This document shows positions 19,719 to 28,499 of a DNA stretch of 64,000 nt, piece after piece. Under the pieces are notes generated by a model. That model had not been told where the DNA came from and ran no database searches. It saw nothing but the letters and a program-made list of their open reading frames with translations. Both the position numbers and the translations under genes were made by a program. The stretch comes from Planomicrobium sp. CPCC 101110. Its GTDB lineage: Bacteria > Bacillota > Bacilli > Bacillales_A > Planococcaceae. Numbering within the stretch: the stretch's first letter is position 1; every line of letters begins with the position of its first letter. Location: assembly GCF_007859395.1 (NCBI RefSeq), contig NZ_VOHD01000006.1, forward strand, positions 682,001 through 746,000, read 5' to 3'.

Positions 19719-20810
19719 ATGAAGAAAATCCTGCAATTGCAAAGTTATTTGAAAGAACAGTCGATTGATGCAGCGTTCATCACGAATCCGGACAATGTGT
19801 TTTATGTCAGCGGGTTCAAAAGCAATCCGCACGAACGCCTGCTTGGAGTCATGGTTTTCCAGGAAGCGGAGCCGTTCCTTATCTGTCCGCAAATGGAGAT
19901 TCCGGATGCGAAAAATGCCGGATGGAGCAGCGATATTGTCGGACATGCAGATACGGAAAATGCGATGGAAGTCCTCCACCGCACCGCCTCAGGCCGTGGA
20001 GTGAATCTAAGCAGACTAGCTATTGAAAAGTCGCACATGACAGTCGACCGCTATGATGCGCTGCTTTCTTTGTTCGGCGGTTTGGAGTTTGTCCAGCTGG
20101 ATGATCAAATCAACGCAATGCGCGTTGTAAAAGACGAAGCAGAACTTCAGATTTTGCGTGAGGCGGCAGCCCTTGCCGATTATGCCATCGAAGTGGGCTG
20201 CAAGGCTATCAAAGAAGGCATCACAGAAATCGAAGTGATGACGGAAATTGAACTGGCGCTAAAAAAACGCGGCGTTACGCACATGTCCTTTGATACGACT
20301 GTCCTTAGCGGCCCGAAAGCGGCATCGCCACACGGCAAGACCGGAGACCGTAAAATCCAAAAAGGCGACCTTGTCTTGTTCGACCTTGGCGTTGTCCACA
20401 AAGGCTATTGTTCGGATATTACCCGGACAGTGGCATTCGGTGAACCGAACGAAGAACAAAAAGCAGTTTACGAAGTGGTGCTGCAGGCAGAACTTGCAGC
20501 AGTCAATGCCGTTAGACCGGGCGTCACTGCAGCGGAGCTTGACCGAACAGCGCGCCGCGTCATCGAAGAGGCCGGCTATGGCGAATTCTTCACGCATCGC
20601 CTCGGGCACGGTCTTGGCATATCGGTCCATGAATTCCCTTCGCTCCACGGCTCAAACAACATGCAGATGGAAGCCGGCATGGTTTTCACGATCGAACCAG
20701 GTGTTTATTTGCCAGGAAAAGTCGGTGTCCGAATCGAAGACGATGTTGCAGTGACTGCGGATGGCATCGAAGTATTGACGAAATTCCCGAAAGAACTGCA
20801 AATTTTATAG
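19719..20810 (+). CDS. Xaa-Pro dipeptidase, M24 family
   Basis: A 363-residue prolidase-type aminopeptidase that would cleave X-Pro dipeptides in the cytoplasm. The N-terminal creatinase-like domain (1-125) is followed by the pita-bread catalytic domain. The metal ligands are visible: aspartates in VLFDLGVVHKGYCSDITRT, histidine in HRLGHGLGISVHE, glutamate in FTIEPGVY and glutamate in VRIEDDVAV. GGGAGG lies ten bases before the ATG. Length and sequence resemble B. subtilis YkvY. It is divergent from ytkL and converges on ald. Confidence 0.9.
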   Translation: MKKILQLQSYLKEQSIDAAFITNPDNVFYVSGFKSNPHERLLGVMVFQEAEPFLICPQMEIPDAKNAGWSSDIVGHADTENAMEVLHRTASGRGVNLSRLAIEKSHMTVDRYDALLSLFGGLEFVQLDDQINAMRVVKDEAELQILREAAALADYAIEVGCKAIKEGITEIEVMTEIELALKKRGVTHMSFDTTVLSGPKAASPHGKTGDRKIQKGDLVLFDLGVVHKGYCSDITRTVAFGEPNEEQKAVYEVVLQAELAAVNAVRPGVTAAELDRTARRVIEEAGYGEFFTHRLGHGLGISVHEFPSLHGSNNMQMEAGMVFTIEPGVYLPGKVGVRIEDDVAVTADGIEVLTKFPKELQIL

Positions 20811-20813
20811 CCG

Positions 20814-20853
20814 AAAAAAGGCTGGCCCGGAATTTTCCGGGTCAGCCTTTTTA
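20814..20853. terminator. Bidirectional terminator between the prolidase gene and ald
   Basis: AAAAAGGCTGGCCCGGAA and TTCCGGGTCAGCCTTTTT form a long stem with one mismatch, usable from both converging genes. Confidence 0.9.
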
Positions 20854-20855
20854 TT

Positions 20856-21971
20856 TTACGCCAACAATTCATCAACCGGCTTGAATTCCAGTCCTTGATC
20901 GTCCGCCACAGCTTTATATGTCACAAAGCCTTGGTACGTATTTACGCCTTTTTTCAGCGCTTCGTTTTGGAGAATCGCTTCCTTGAAGCCTTTGTTCGCA
21001 ATTTGAACAGCATAAGGGACGGTAACATTGGTCAAACCGATAGTGGATGTGCGAGGAACCGCTCCTGGCATGTTTGCCACTGCATAATGGACCACGTCGT
21101 GTTTCAAATACGTCGGGTTATCATGAGTGGTAATGCGGTCGCTTGTTTCAAAAATCCCGCCTTGGTCGATTGCGATATCGACGACGACTGACCCCGGCTT
21201 CATCGACTTGATCATTTCTTCTGTCACCAATTTAGGCGCTTTCGCCCCCGGAATCAAAACAGCTCCTACCACTAAATCCGCTGCTTTCACCGAATCAGCG
21301 ATGTTGAATGGATTTGAAATAAGCGTCTGTACGTCTTGCCCGAACAAATCATCCAATTGGCGAAGACGGTCCGGATTCAAGTCCAATATCGTAACATTTG
21401 CACCCATGCCTACCGCCACTTTTGCCGCGTGTGTTCCTGCCACTCCTCCGCCGATGACAGTTACTTTTCCGCGTGAAACGCCCGGGATTCCCCCTAACAG
21501 GATTCCAGCACCACCATGGATTTTCTCCAGGAATTGCGCTCCAATCTGTGTCGACATTTTGCCGGCCACTTCACTCATTGGCGTCAGGAGCGGCAATGTG
21601 TTGTTTGGAAGCTGCACCGTTTCATATGCGATGCCGGCCACTTTTGCATCAAGCAAAGCTTTTGTCAGTTCAGGTTCTGGAGCTAAATGAAGATAAGTGA
21701 ACAAGATCATGCCTTTGCGGAAAAAGCCATATTCGGAAGAAATCGGCTCTTTCACTTTCATGATCATTTCCTGCGCCCATGCTTCTTCTGCAGTCGGTAC
21801 AATATGCGCTCCTGCTTCTCTATAATCTTCGTCTGTAAAGCCTGAGCCTGCACCTGCGCCTGCTTGGATAAACACTTCATGCCCGTAAAGCGCAAGGTTG
21901 ACAACCCCTGCTGGTGTCATCGCTACGCGGTTTTCATTGTTTTTCACTTCTGTGGGTACTCCAATTCGCAT
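20856..21971 (-). CDS. ald: Alanine dehydrogenase
   Basis: NAD-dependent L-alanine dehydrogenase, 371 residues, interconverting alanine and pyruvate plus ammonia. The N-terminus [17 protein letters not shown] carries the substrate arginine. The lysine and catalytic histidine lie in MIMKVKEP (near 75) and [12 protein letters not shown] (near 96). The nucleotide-binding motif is [12 protein letters not shown] near 172. GGAGGG lies seven bases before this ATG, so the longer form starting at 21986 is rejected. Confidence 0.96.
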   Translation of the reverse strand: MRIGVPTEVKNNENRVAMTPAGVVNLALYGHEVFIQAGAGAGSGFTDEDYREAGAHIVPTAEEAWAQEMIMKVKEPISSEYGFFRKGMILFTYLHLAPEPELTKALLDAKVAGIAYETVQLPNNTLPLLTPMSEVAGKMSTQIGAQFLEKIHGGAGILLGGIPGVSRGKVTVIGGGVAGTHAAKVAVGMGANVTILDLNPDRLRQLDDLFGQDVQTLISNPFNIADSVKAADLVVGAVLIPGAKAPKLVTEEMIKSMKPGSVVVDIAIDQGGIFETSDRITTHDNPTYLKHDVVHYAVANMPGAVPRTSTIGLTNVTVPYAVQIANKGFKEAILQNEALKKGVNTYQGFVTYKAVADDQGLEFKPVDELLA

Positions 21972-22282
21972 TCCAAAACCCTCCAATTACATTGATTTAA
22001 AATGATATGTATGTGTAACCGCTTCATAATTCCAGAGCAAGTCCATTTTATCAGATATTCTATATTTCTGCTGTAATAATTTTATCGCTTAACAACTTTA
22101 CCTCTCCTCAATTTATCAGCTGGAACAATGCGAAAAAGCTGGATTTTTAAATTTGAAATTTAATTATATCATCACAACAAAATTCATTCTTTCAAGGAAA
22201 GTTTCCATAAAACTAGTAAAAAAAGAAGGAACAAAACAAACAGCTAGCGAATTTTATATATAAGAAAAGGGAGGAATGTGCT
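21972..22282. other. Intergenic region between ald and uspA
   Basis: This 311-base AT-rich gap separates two divergent genes and must hold both promoters. I see possible -10 hexamers (TAAAAT for ald near 22050) but no convincing -35 partners. There is no ORF with an RBS and no RNA element I recognise. AAATTTGAAATTT near 22149 is a small imperfect dyad. Confidence 0.5.
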
Positions 22283-22831
22283 ATGACTTTAAAGTATTCG
22301 CAAATTTTAGTTGCGGTAGACGGTTCGAAAGAAGCGGAATGGGCTTTCAAAAAATCAGTCGGCATCGCAAAACGAAACAATGCAACTTTAAACTTGGCAA
22401 ACATTATTGACACCCGATCCTTCGCTGCCATCGAAGCATACGACCGTTCAATCGCCGATCGCGCCCAGCGGTTCGCGGAAGATTTGCTTGATAATTACAA
22501 GAAGGAAGCGATGGATGCAGGAGTCCAAAGTGTCAATACGCTGGTCGACTACGGTTCTCCGAAAACCCTTATTTCCAGAGATATCGCCGGAAGAGTAAAC
22601 GCTGACTTGATCGTTTGCGGAGCGACCGGATTGAATGCGGTCGAACGGTTTTTGATCGGCAGTGTTTCAGAACATATTGTCCGGTCGGCTAAATGCGATG
22701 TGCTTGTCGTCCGTACAGAAGAACCCTATGATGAAATCCCTGCCGATTATGAGACAAGCAGCGGGATTGAGCGAAACATTGATAATGACAGAAAAGACTA
22801 TACAGTAGGCGAAAACATCGACCGGCGCTGA
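22283..22831 (+). CDS. Universal stress protein, UspA family
   Basis: A 182-residue cytoplasmic UspA-fold protein. The ATP-binding type loop is seen in ILVAVDGSKEAEWA at the N-terminus and VCGATGLNAVERFLIGSVSEHIVR near residue 118, matching G-2x-G-9x-G(S/T). After the usual end (about 150) there is a hydrophilic tail of about 30 residues rich in D, E and N. AAGGGAGG precedes the ATG. Family members help survival under stress; the partner is unknown. Confidence 0.9.
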   Translation: MTLKYSQILVAVDGSKEAEWAFKKSVGIAKRNNATLNLANIIDTRSFAAIEAYDRSIADRAQRFAEDLLDNYKKEAMDAGVQSVNTLVDYGSPKTLISRDIAGRVNADLIVCGATGLNAVERFLIGSVSEHIVRSAKCDVLVVRTEEPYDEIPADYETSSGIERNIDNDRKDYTVGENIDRR

Positions 22832-22836
22832 ACCGC

Positions 22837-22872
22837 AAAAGGCAGGCAACGAATAACCGTTGCCTGCCTTTT
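22837..22872. terminator. Bidirectional terminator after uspA
   Basis: AAAAGGCAGGCAACG and CGTTGCCTGCCTTTT form a perfect 15-base stem between two convergent genes. Confidence 0.92.
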
Positions 22873-22881
22873 CATTTCGGG

Positions 22882-23817
22882 CTATTTGATCTTGACTACC
22901 AGCTTGCCTTGCGCATGGTGGGTTTCGCTTATTTTATGGGCGTTTTTCAAGCCTTTCTCGGTAAATTCAAACGTCTCGCCGATGATTGCTTTCAGCTGCC
23001 CGGATTCATATAAATCTGCGAGTTTCTGCAGTTTAGCTCCATTCGGTTCCAGGAAGAAATAACCGATTTCCACATCGTATTTTTCCTCTTCCCCTTCTGA
23101 TGGCGGTTCGATAATCGACACAAGCTTTCCTTTCTTTTTCAATACACCGAAGCTTTTCGCCCGAACTTCACCGCCTATGGTGTCGAGTACAATATCGAAA
23201 CCGCTGAGAACTTCACTGAAATCTTCACTTTTATAGTCGATAACTCGATCGGCGCCCAATGACTGGAGCATTGCCTCATTTTTAGCGCTTGCAGTTGTGG
23301 CGACATATGCACCAAAACTCTTGGCAATTTGGACAGCAAAAGTTCCAACCCCGCCAGCTCCCGCATGAACAAGAACCTTGTCTCCTTCCTTTACCCCTGC
23401 AATTTCAACAAGCCCTTCCCATGCAGTCAACCCCGTCAACGGAATCGCTGCGCCTTCTTCAAAACTCATCGAGTCCGGCATCTTCGCAAGCAAATGTTCT
23501 TCCACCGGCACATATTCTGCGTATGTGCCTTGCCGTGTTGTCAGCGGCCTTGTGAACACCCGGTCACCAACCTTGAACCCCGTGACGTTGCGCCCTGTTT
23601 CCGCCACAACACCGGCAGCGTCCCAGCCCAGGATGATCGGAAACTCGAATGGCAGCATTTCTTTCAAGTACCCTTCCCGCAATTTCCAATCAATCGGATT
23701 TATGGAAGTTGCATGAACTTCGAGCAGGACTTGGTCATCATTGATTGCCGGACGCCCCACTTCCCGTTCTTTCAATTCCTCAATTCCGCCATATTGATCG
23801 ATTACTATCGCTTTCAT
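22882..23817 (-). CDS. NADP-dependent quinone-reductase-like oxidoreductase
   Basis: Medium-chain dehydrogenase/reductase of 311 residues, zinc-independent, resembling quinone oxidoreductases. The substrate domain includes SINPIDWKLREGYL and LGWDAAGVVAETG. The NADPH Rossmann motif is VHAGAGGVGTFAVQIAKSFGA near residue 150. The catalytic cysteine/histidine zinc ligands of alcohol dehydrogenases are absent. The start at MKAIVIDQYGG has AAAGGGGAA upstream; a longer in-frame extension to 23973 would overlap the neighbouring acetyltransferase gene. The substrate is not known. Confidence 0.85.
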   Translation of the reverse strand: MKAIVIDQYGGIEELKEREVGRPAINDDQVLLEVHATSINPIDWKLREGYLKEMLPFEFPIILGWDAAGVVAETGRNVTGFKVGDRVFTRPLTTRQGTYAEYVPVEEHLLAKMPDSMSFEEGAAIPLTGLTAWEGLVEIAGVKEGDKVLVHAGAGGVGTFAVQIAKSFGAYVATTASAKNEAMLQSLGADRVIDYKSEDFSEVLSGFDIVLDTIGGEVRAKSFGVLKKKGKLVSIIEPPSEGEEEKYDVEIGYFFLEPNGAKLQKLADLYESGQLKAIIGETFEFTEKGLKNAHKISETHHAQGKLVVKIK

Positions 23818-23935
23818 GAACGATTCCCCTTTCTTTACCATATGCATATACCCGCCATTTTGATAATGTATGCAGCTTGAAGTACGAGCTTGATAAATCA
23901 TCGGCGTCCATAATGAAAAATTGTCTTCATTCACT

Positions 23936-24451
23936 TTACTCTGCAGGAATGTGCCGGACATCATCCCAGGCATAAACCAATTCGTTCAAAATGGTTCCAG
24001 CTATTTTTACCGTGATGCCATCAATTTCTTTTGCTCCAAGCGTTTCATAAAAAAAGCGTGAACCGTTGTCTTCCAGCACCAAAACGGCCATGCCGTCAAT
24101 ATTCTCTTGCTGCAGCTGCTGGACAATCGGCCGGATCAGTGCTTTCCCTAAGCCTTGCCGCTGGTATTCTTCCAATATGTAAATTGCATAAAGCTCTCCG
24201 GAGTGGTTAGGATAATTCCCGCTCCTCTCCGGTCCGCCAGTGGAAAATCCGACAATCTCGCCATCCCGATTTTCCGCCACAAAAACCATATCGGTTTCCA
24301 TATTGTCCAACCAGATTTTCTCACGTTGTTCATATGACAGTCCATTCAAATAACTGGCGGGAAGGATTTTTTCATAAGTGGTCTTCCACCTATCTACATG
24401 AACTTTTGCTATTCCTTTGGCGTCAGATATAACAGCTTTTCTTATCTTCAT
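23936..24451 (-). CDS. GNAT family N-acetyltransferase
   Basis: A 171-residue acetyltransferase of the GNAT fold. The acetyl-CoA loop is YILEEYQRQGLGKALI near residue 93, and the fold ends with the beta-bulge region around VLVLEDNGSRFFYETLGAKEI. The N-terminus MKIRKAVISDAKGIAKVH is typical. The ATG at 24451 has AGAGG eight bases upstream; a GTG nine bases earlier is possible. The substrate cannot be deduced. Confidence 0.82.
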   Translation of the reverse strand: MKIRKAVISDAKGIAKVHVDRWKTTYEKILPASYLNGLSYEQREKIWLDNMETDMVFVAENRDGEIVGFSTGGPERSGNYPNHSGELYAIYILEEYQRQGLGKALIRPIVQQLQQENIDGMAVLVLEDNGSRFFYETLGAKEIDGITVKIAGTILNELVYAWDDVRHIPAE

Positions 24452-24592
24452 CCCCAACACCTCTTTTTATACATTTTAACATTTCCTCTTTTTCAAACAA
24501 TTTTCAAGTTCCTAATTGCAGGACTATTTTTCTTGATGGATTAGGCCTATGTGACTACCAGCTATGCTAAACTTATATCAGGAGGAGCAATC

Positions 24593-25495
24593 ATGAAAAC
24601 TAAACCTATTTATGTAGAAATTGATATCAAATCCGATATGGAAAGCTTATGGAAGGCTACCCAGACGCCGAAGCTTCACGAACAATGGGATCTCCGTTTT
24701 TCAGCCATTACATATTTGCCGAAAAAAGAAAACGAGGCCCAGAATTTTATATATGAAACAGTGATGGGCCTGGGTTTGACCATAGCAGGCTGGGGAAAAA
24801 GCATCGGCTCATTTGATGGCAAAGATGGATCGAGAACTTCATCTCTGCACTTTGGCACCAGCCAACCAATATCGATCATCCGAGAAGGAAAAGGCTATTG
24901 GAAATACCGGCCACACTCAAATTCAGTCAATTTTCTTACACAATATGATTACAACGTGAATTGGGGCAAATTTGGTCGAGTTGTTGATTTTTGCTTTTTT
25001 CGGCCCGCCATTGGATGGGCTACAGCCTTAAGCTTCGATGTTCTAAAAAGATGGTTGGAAAATGGAGAATCACCCGCTCTTCAATACGTACGTTTTTTCA
25101 GTTCCTGGCTGATCGCCTTTCTATTCTCTTTTGTCTGGTTCTATCAAGGTCTCGTACCAAAACTGCTAAGTTTGCATCCTCAGGAAGTATTGATGGCGCA
25201 AAGCTTGCTTGGAACTTCCGCCAGCCAGGCGGAAACGGCCGTCTTATTGATCGGGACAGCTGAAATATTATTCGGTTTTTTTTGGCTCTTCTATAAAGGC
25301 AAACGGAAATTATTCGAGATTCAATTGGTGCTTTTTCCAGCCTTGACCGCTTCGGCATTTTGGGCAGAATCCGCATCTTTTGTTCATCCGTTCAATCCAT
25401 TGACATTCAATATAGCACTTTTCGCACTTTCAATCATCGGCTTTGGGCTAAGCAAAAATTTGCCTACTGCTCGAAGCTGCAAACGGAAAAGATAA
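24593..25495 (+). CDS. yndG: YndG-like SRPBCC plus DoxX-like membrane protein
   Basis: A 300-residue two-part protein. The first half (1-150) resembles an SRPBCC/polyketide-cyclase-like ligand-binding domain (IKSDMESLWKATQTPKLHEQWD). The second half has four hydrophobic helices of DoxX-like type (about 160-290). AGGAGGAG precedes the ATG at 24593, and the longer reading frame upstream is not needed. It starts an operon whose order (DoxX-like, DUF4166, YndJ) matches yndG-yndH-yndJ of B. subtilis. Function is unknown. Confidence 0.8.
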   Translation: MKTKPIYVEIDIKSDMESLWKATQTPKLHEQWDLRFSAITYLPKKENEAQNFIYETVMGLGLTIAGWGKSIGSFDGKDGSRTSSLHFGTSQPISIIREGKGYWKYRPHSNSVNFLTQYDYNVNWGKFGRVVDFCFFRPAIGWATALSFDVLKRWLENGESPALQYVRFFSSWLIAFLFSFVWFYQGLVPKLLSLHPQEVLMAQSLLGTSASQAETAVLLIGTAEILFGFFWLFYKGKRKLFEIQLVLFPALTASAFWAESASFVHPFNPLTFNIALFALSIIGFGLSKNLPTARSCKRKR

Positions 25496-25506
25496 GGAGA
25501 TTTATG

Positions 25507-26118
25507 ATGTCCATATACAAAGAGGTATTAGGAAGCCAGTTCAACAAACTCCATCCTATGCTCCAAAAAAGATACGAGTTTCCCATCAAGTCGCCTTTCA
25601 AAGCCAATGGCGTTATGAAAAGCATCAGCCGCGGCCCCGATTGGCTGCTGCCGCTTTTTTTAATTGGTGCAAAACGGAAATTTTTATTTCCGGAATCGGG
25701 TACTGATATTCCTTTTACTATCGTCAACACAAGACAAAAAGGCGCAAATGGCGAAGAACAAGTATTCTGGGAGCGAACGTTCTTTTTCCCAAACAAGACA
25801 AGGTGCTTCAATGCGCTGATGAGCCGTAATTCCAAAAGCAAAATTGTGAAAGACTATTTGGGGGAGCCTCCCTTATTTTATTCGGAATTGGCGTTTTTTG
25901 TATCGCCGGAAGGCCATATGCAGATTCAATCCCGTAAGCAGCGGATCGTTCTTGGCCCTATTGAAGTTCCACTGCCGAAGTTGCTTCACGGCGTCACAAA
26001 GGTTACAGAAGGATATATAGAAGAAAAAGGCGTCTTCACGATTAATGTCCAAATTACGAATCCGTTTTTTGGCCTCTTATTTTCATACGAAGGAGAATTC
26101 AAAGCGCATGAACTTTAA
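25507..26118 (+). CDS. yndH: DUF4166 protein (YndH-like)
   Basis: A 203-residue DUF4166-family protein without signal peptide or membrane segment. It has the family-typical N-terminus IYKEVLGSQFNKLHPMLQKRY and a beta-rich body. Two ATG codons are adjacent (25504 and 25507) after AAGGAG; I use the second because of spacing. Its 3' end overlaps yndJ by 11 bases. No biochemical role is known. The first codons follow the yndG stop by 11 bases, so the genes are co-transcribed. Confidence 0.8.
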   Translation: MSIYKEVLGSQFNKLHPMLQKRYEFPIKSPFKANGVMKSISRGPDWLLPLFLIGAKRKFLFPESGTDIPFTIVNTRQKGANGEEQVFWERTFFFPNKTRCFNALMSRNSKSKIVKDYLGEPPLFYSELAFFVSPEGHMQIQSRKQRIVLGPIEVPLPKLLHGVTKVTEGYIEEKGVFTINVQITNPFFGLLFSYEGEFKAHEL

Positions 26119-27715
26119 ACTGCTCATGTTCTATCATTCCGCCTTATTCCTTATAAGTATGGCATTCAACTCCGGACCGTGGCATTTCTTGATGCTGACG
26201 GCTGCCCAGTTATTTTTTGTTCCGCTGGCATTGCTTCTTGTGACAAACAAAGAAAACTTCTTTTACAGGCATTATTTTTTTATCGCACCTCCCGCCCTTC
26301 TTGCCGTCTGCCTGCTGCAAATCACCGGGTCAACCAAATGGGATGGAGTTTTAGCTTTTCTTTATTTACTCTATACTTTGCTCGTTGCTTGGACCGGGCT
26401 TCAACGGTTTCTCCATAGGGGCTTCAGCGATCTGGAGGAATTTGCACTTGATGTCGCCATGATTTTTTTAGCGATTGGCGGTGCTTGGTTTTTCGCTTAT
26501 GAAGCTGGACTCGAAACAGGCTTTTCCCCGATTATTACATGGCTGACCGGCATTCATTTTCACTATTCCGCTTTCCTTCTGCCGGTTTTTGTCGGATTTC
26601 TTGGACGTTCAACAAAGACGCGCGTGTACAAAATCGCGTGTACGCTTATTTTGATCAATCCGGTTGTTCTTGCTTTCGGCATCACCTTCTCACGGTGGTT
26701 GGAGTTTTTTTCAGTGCTGCTTTATATCTTTGCAATTTACAGCCTTATCTATCTAACGTTCAAAACTCCCTTTTTCAGCTCTTGGCAAAAATGGCTCGTC
26801 CGTTTATCATTCGGGTCTTTGGGAATCACGATCCTTTTTTCTCTGTTATACGCCTATGGAAATGCTTTTGGCGCCAATTCCGCCAATATCGGCTTTATGC
26901 TCCAATTCCACGGTTTCTTTAATGCAGTGGGCTTTGCTTTATGCGGATTTATCGGCTGGGCTGTCCATCCTCCGTCACCTAATGCAATAAAAAAAGGATT
27001 TCCAGTCAGTGGGATCAGAGGGAGACAGACGGTAGGCCAACAACTGGTGACCGATTATACGGATCCAACGAAGACATATGCCTGTTTGGTGGATGATATG
27101 GCAGCTTATGGACCGGCCATCAATTTAAAAACATTGCCCTTTGTGATCCGTGATTTTTATGAGAACACAGACCGTTACCGCTTGTTTGCGGAAGTGCAGT
27201 GGCATGCTTGGTTCAAACCTTTTGCCGGCATATTTCGGCTGTTGAGCCGCCACATGCAGCAGCTGAATTTGCCGCTCTCCAACAAACAAATCGAAATGAC
27301 GGGCTCCATTACAGCGCTGGATCAAGCAGCAGACGGCCGAACGCATCCCAGGGCCTGGCTTCGCAAAATAGACGAAGAAGTTGTTTTTGTCGCTTTGTAT
27401 TCCATCCATCAGACAAAGGACCGGGCCTACATGAATGTAGCGCTGCCTCTTCCGGGATCGTCCATGATCGGCATTCTGGAATTAGAGCAGCAAGATGAAA
27501 AGCTGCTGCTGACAAGCTGCGGGGATGCAGCTTCCGATGCCGGAATTTATTTGACGGTATCGAGATATCTCTTTAAACTTCCATTGGGAGAGCGGTTTTT
27601 GCTGGAGGAAATGCACTCGGGCTGCCTAAGGGCCATACATGAAATGAGGATTTTTTCATTGCCGTTTCTAACGATAAATTATGTGATTGAGCCTAAAGAT
27701 GAATCCAAAGGGTGA
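26108..27715 (+). CDS. yndJ: YndJ-like multi-pass membrane protein
   Basis: A 535-residue protein with about nine hydrophobic helices in the first 300 residues. A soluble C-terminal domain (about 310-535) follows, with the repeated themes DYTDPTKTYACLVDDMAAYG and a late beta-rich region. The ATG overlaps the end of yndH, with AAGGAG 12 bases upstream. It is the last clear gene of the yndG-H-J operon. The YndJ family has no assigned function. Confidence 0.8.
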   Translation: MNFKLLMFYHSALFLISMAFNSGPWHFLMLTAAQLFFVPLALLLVTNKENFFYRHYFFIAPPALLAVCLLQITGSTKWDGVLAFLYLLYTLLVAWTGLQRFLHRGFSDLEEFALDVAMIFLAIGGAWFFAYEAGLETGFSPIITWLTGIHFHYSAFLLPVFVGFLGRSTKTRVYKIACTLILINPVVLAFGITFSRWLEFFSVLLYIFAIYSLIYLTFKTPFFSSWQKWLVRLSFGSLGITILFSLLYAYGNAFGANSANIGFMLQFHGFFNAVGFALCGFIGWAVHPPSPNAIKKGFPVSGIRGRQTVGQQLVTDYTDPTKTYACLVDDMAAYGPAINLKTLPFVIRDFYENTDRYRLFAEVQWHAWFKPFAGIFRLLSRHMQQLNLPLSNKQIEMTGSITALDQAADGRTHPRAWLRKIDEEVVFVALYSIHQTKDRAYMNVALPLPGSSMIGILELEQQDEKLLLTSCGDAASDAGIYLTVSRYLFKLPLGERFLLEEMHSGCLRAIHEMRIFSLPFLTINYVIEPKDESKG

Positions 27716-27721
27716 AGGACT

Positions 27722-27892
27722 ATGGAAATCATCTTAACAAGCACGGTTTGGGCATTCCTTATTTTTATGACGGTTTATTCCCCCATCATGGCTTTTGCTG
27801 CCTCCTTTCGGCGAAAAGAAATTTCATGAAGGAAATTCTTTGTTTTTTCTGCTGCTTCCATCTTCATCGGGTTAGTGGGTGTCTCCTTTTAG
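27722..27892 (+). pseudogene. Possible small two-helix membrane protein interrupted by TGA
   Basis: Starting at ATG 27722, just after yndJ, 35 codons encode a hydrophobic helix (TSTVWAFLIFMTVYSP). A TGA follows at 27827-27829, and then 20 more open codons in the same frame encode a second hydrophobic stretch (FFVFSAASIFIGLVGVSF) before TAG at 27890. The hydrophobicity on both sides of the stop suggests one small membrane protein broken by a point mutation. The RBS (AAGGA) is very close to the ATG. It could equally be a 35-residue protein or chance. Confidence 0.35.
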
Positions 27893-27941
27893 TTTTGGCT
27901 ATGCAAAAATTCCGGCGTATATTTACTGGCATTTCAATAAG

Positions 27942-27980
27942 AAAGGGACGGTTTTATAAATATAGGACCGCCCCTTTTCA
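27942..27980. terminator. Terminator between yndJ region and lipoprotein gene
   Basis: AAAGGGACGGT pairs imperfectly with ACCGCCCCTTT around an AT-rich loop; T and A runs flank both sides, consistent with bidirectional use. Confidence 0.65.
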
Positions 27981-27986
27981 TATTCG

Positions 27987-28445
27987 TCATTTCCACTTTG
28001 CCAAAACTATTATATCCCCGTCTCCTTTGTTGCATCCTTGAAGCGCATAATCAATTTGTTCTGCTGCCTCGACTTCTTTGATTGTCCTGCACATTATTTC
28101 TGTAACTTTTCCAAAGCCGAATTGGTCTTTCGTAGAATCCACAATCAACTTTATCATTGAGCCGTCAAAGCTAAGTTCGTGGCCAATTGGATCGCCTTCT
28201 GCAGTAAAAGATATAATGCTAATCCGGTCTTTTTTCTTCGATTCCACATTTTCCAAAGAAGCGGCAAGGCGCTCTTCTTTCGTCAATTCTCCGTGCCGGT
28301 CTAACACGGTGTCTTCAGAACTGTCCTCTTCTTTTACTTCTGCATTTTCTTTCTCAGTTTCTATTGCCCCATCTGCTTGGCAAGCTGAAAAAATCGCCAA
28401 AGCCACCAGCCAGCCGAACATCAAACCTTTTTTCAAGCCAGCCAC
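27987..28445 (-). CDS. DUF4362-like lipoprotein
   Basis: A 152-residue probable lipoprotein. The signal peptide (GLMFGWLVALAIFSAC) ends in a lipobox-like IFSAC, so cysteine 22 would be lipidated and the protein anchored outside the membrane. An acidic linker (residues 25-45) precedes a small domain with two cysteines (IMCRTI and LQGCNKG) that may pair. The domain resembles DUF4362 lipoproteins of Bacillales; function unknown. It lies 54 bases downstream of the M1 peptidase gene in the same direction. Confidence 0.75.
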   Translation of the reverse strand: MAGLKKGLMFGWLVALAIFSACQADGAIETEKENAEVKEEDSSEDTVLDRHGELTKEERLAASLENVESKKKDRISIISFTAEGDPIGHELSFDGSMIKLIVDSTKDQFGFGKVTEIMCRTIKEVEAAEQIDYALQGCNKGDGDIIVLAKWK

Positions 28446-28499
28446 CTTCTTTTTTCAATTAGACGAACCGGAAAAGTTAAAATTACAGGTTCTGCACAT

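Noticed and set aside
21127-21690. A 187-codon open frame on the plus strand
   Set aside because: Antisense to ald; low-complexity composition without an RBS.
27712-28041. A 109-codon frame after yndJ
   Set aside because: Its translation is unlike a protein (many C, H, F) and it runs through the terminator; another frame gives the hydrophobic small ORF noted separately.
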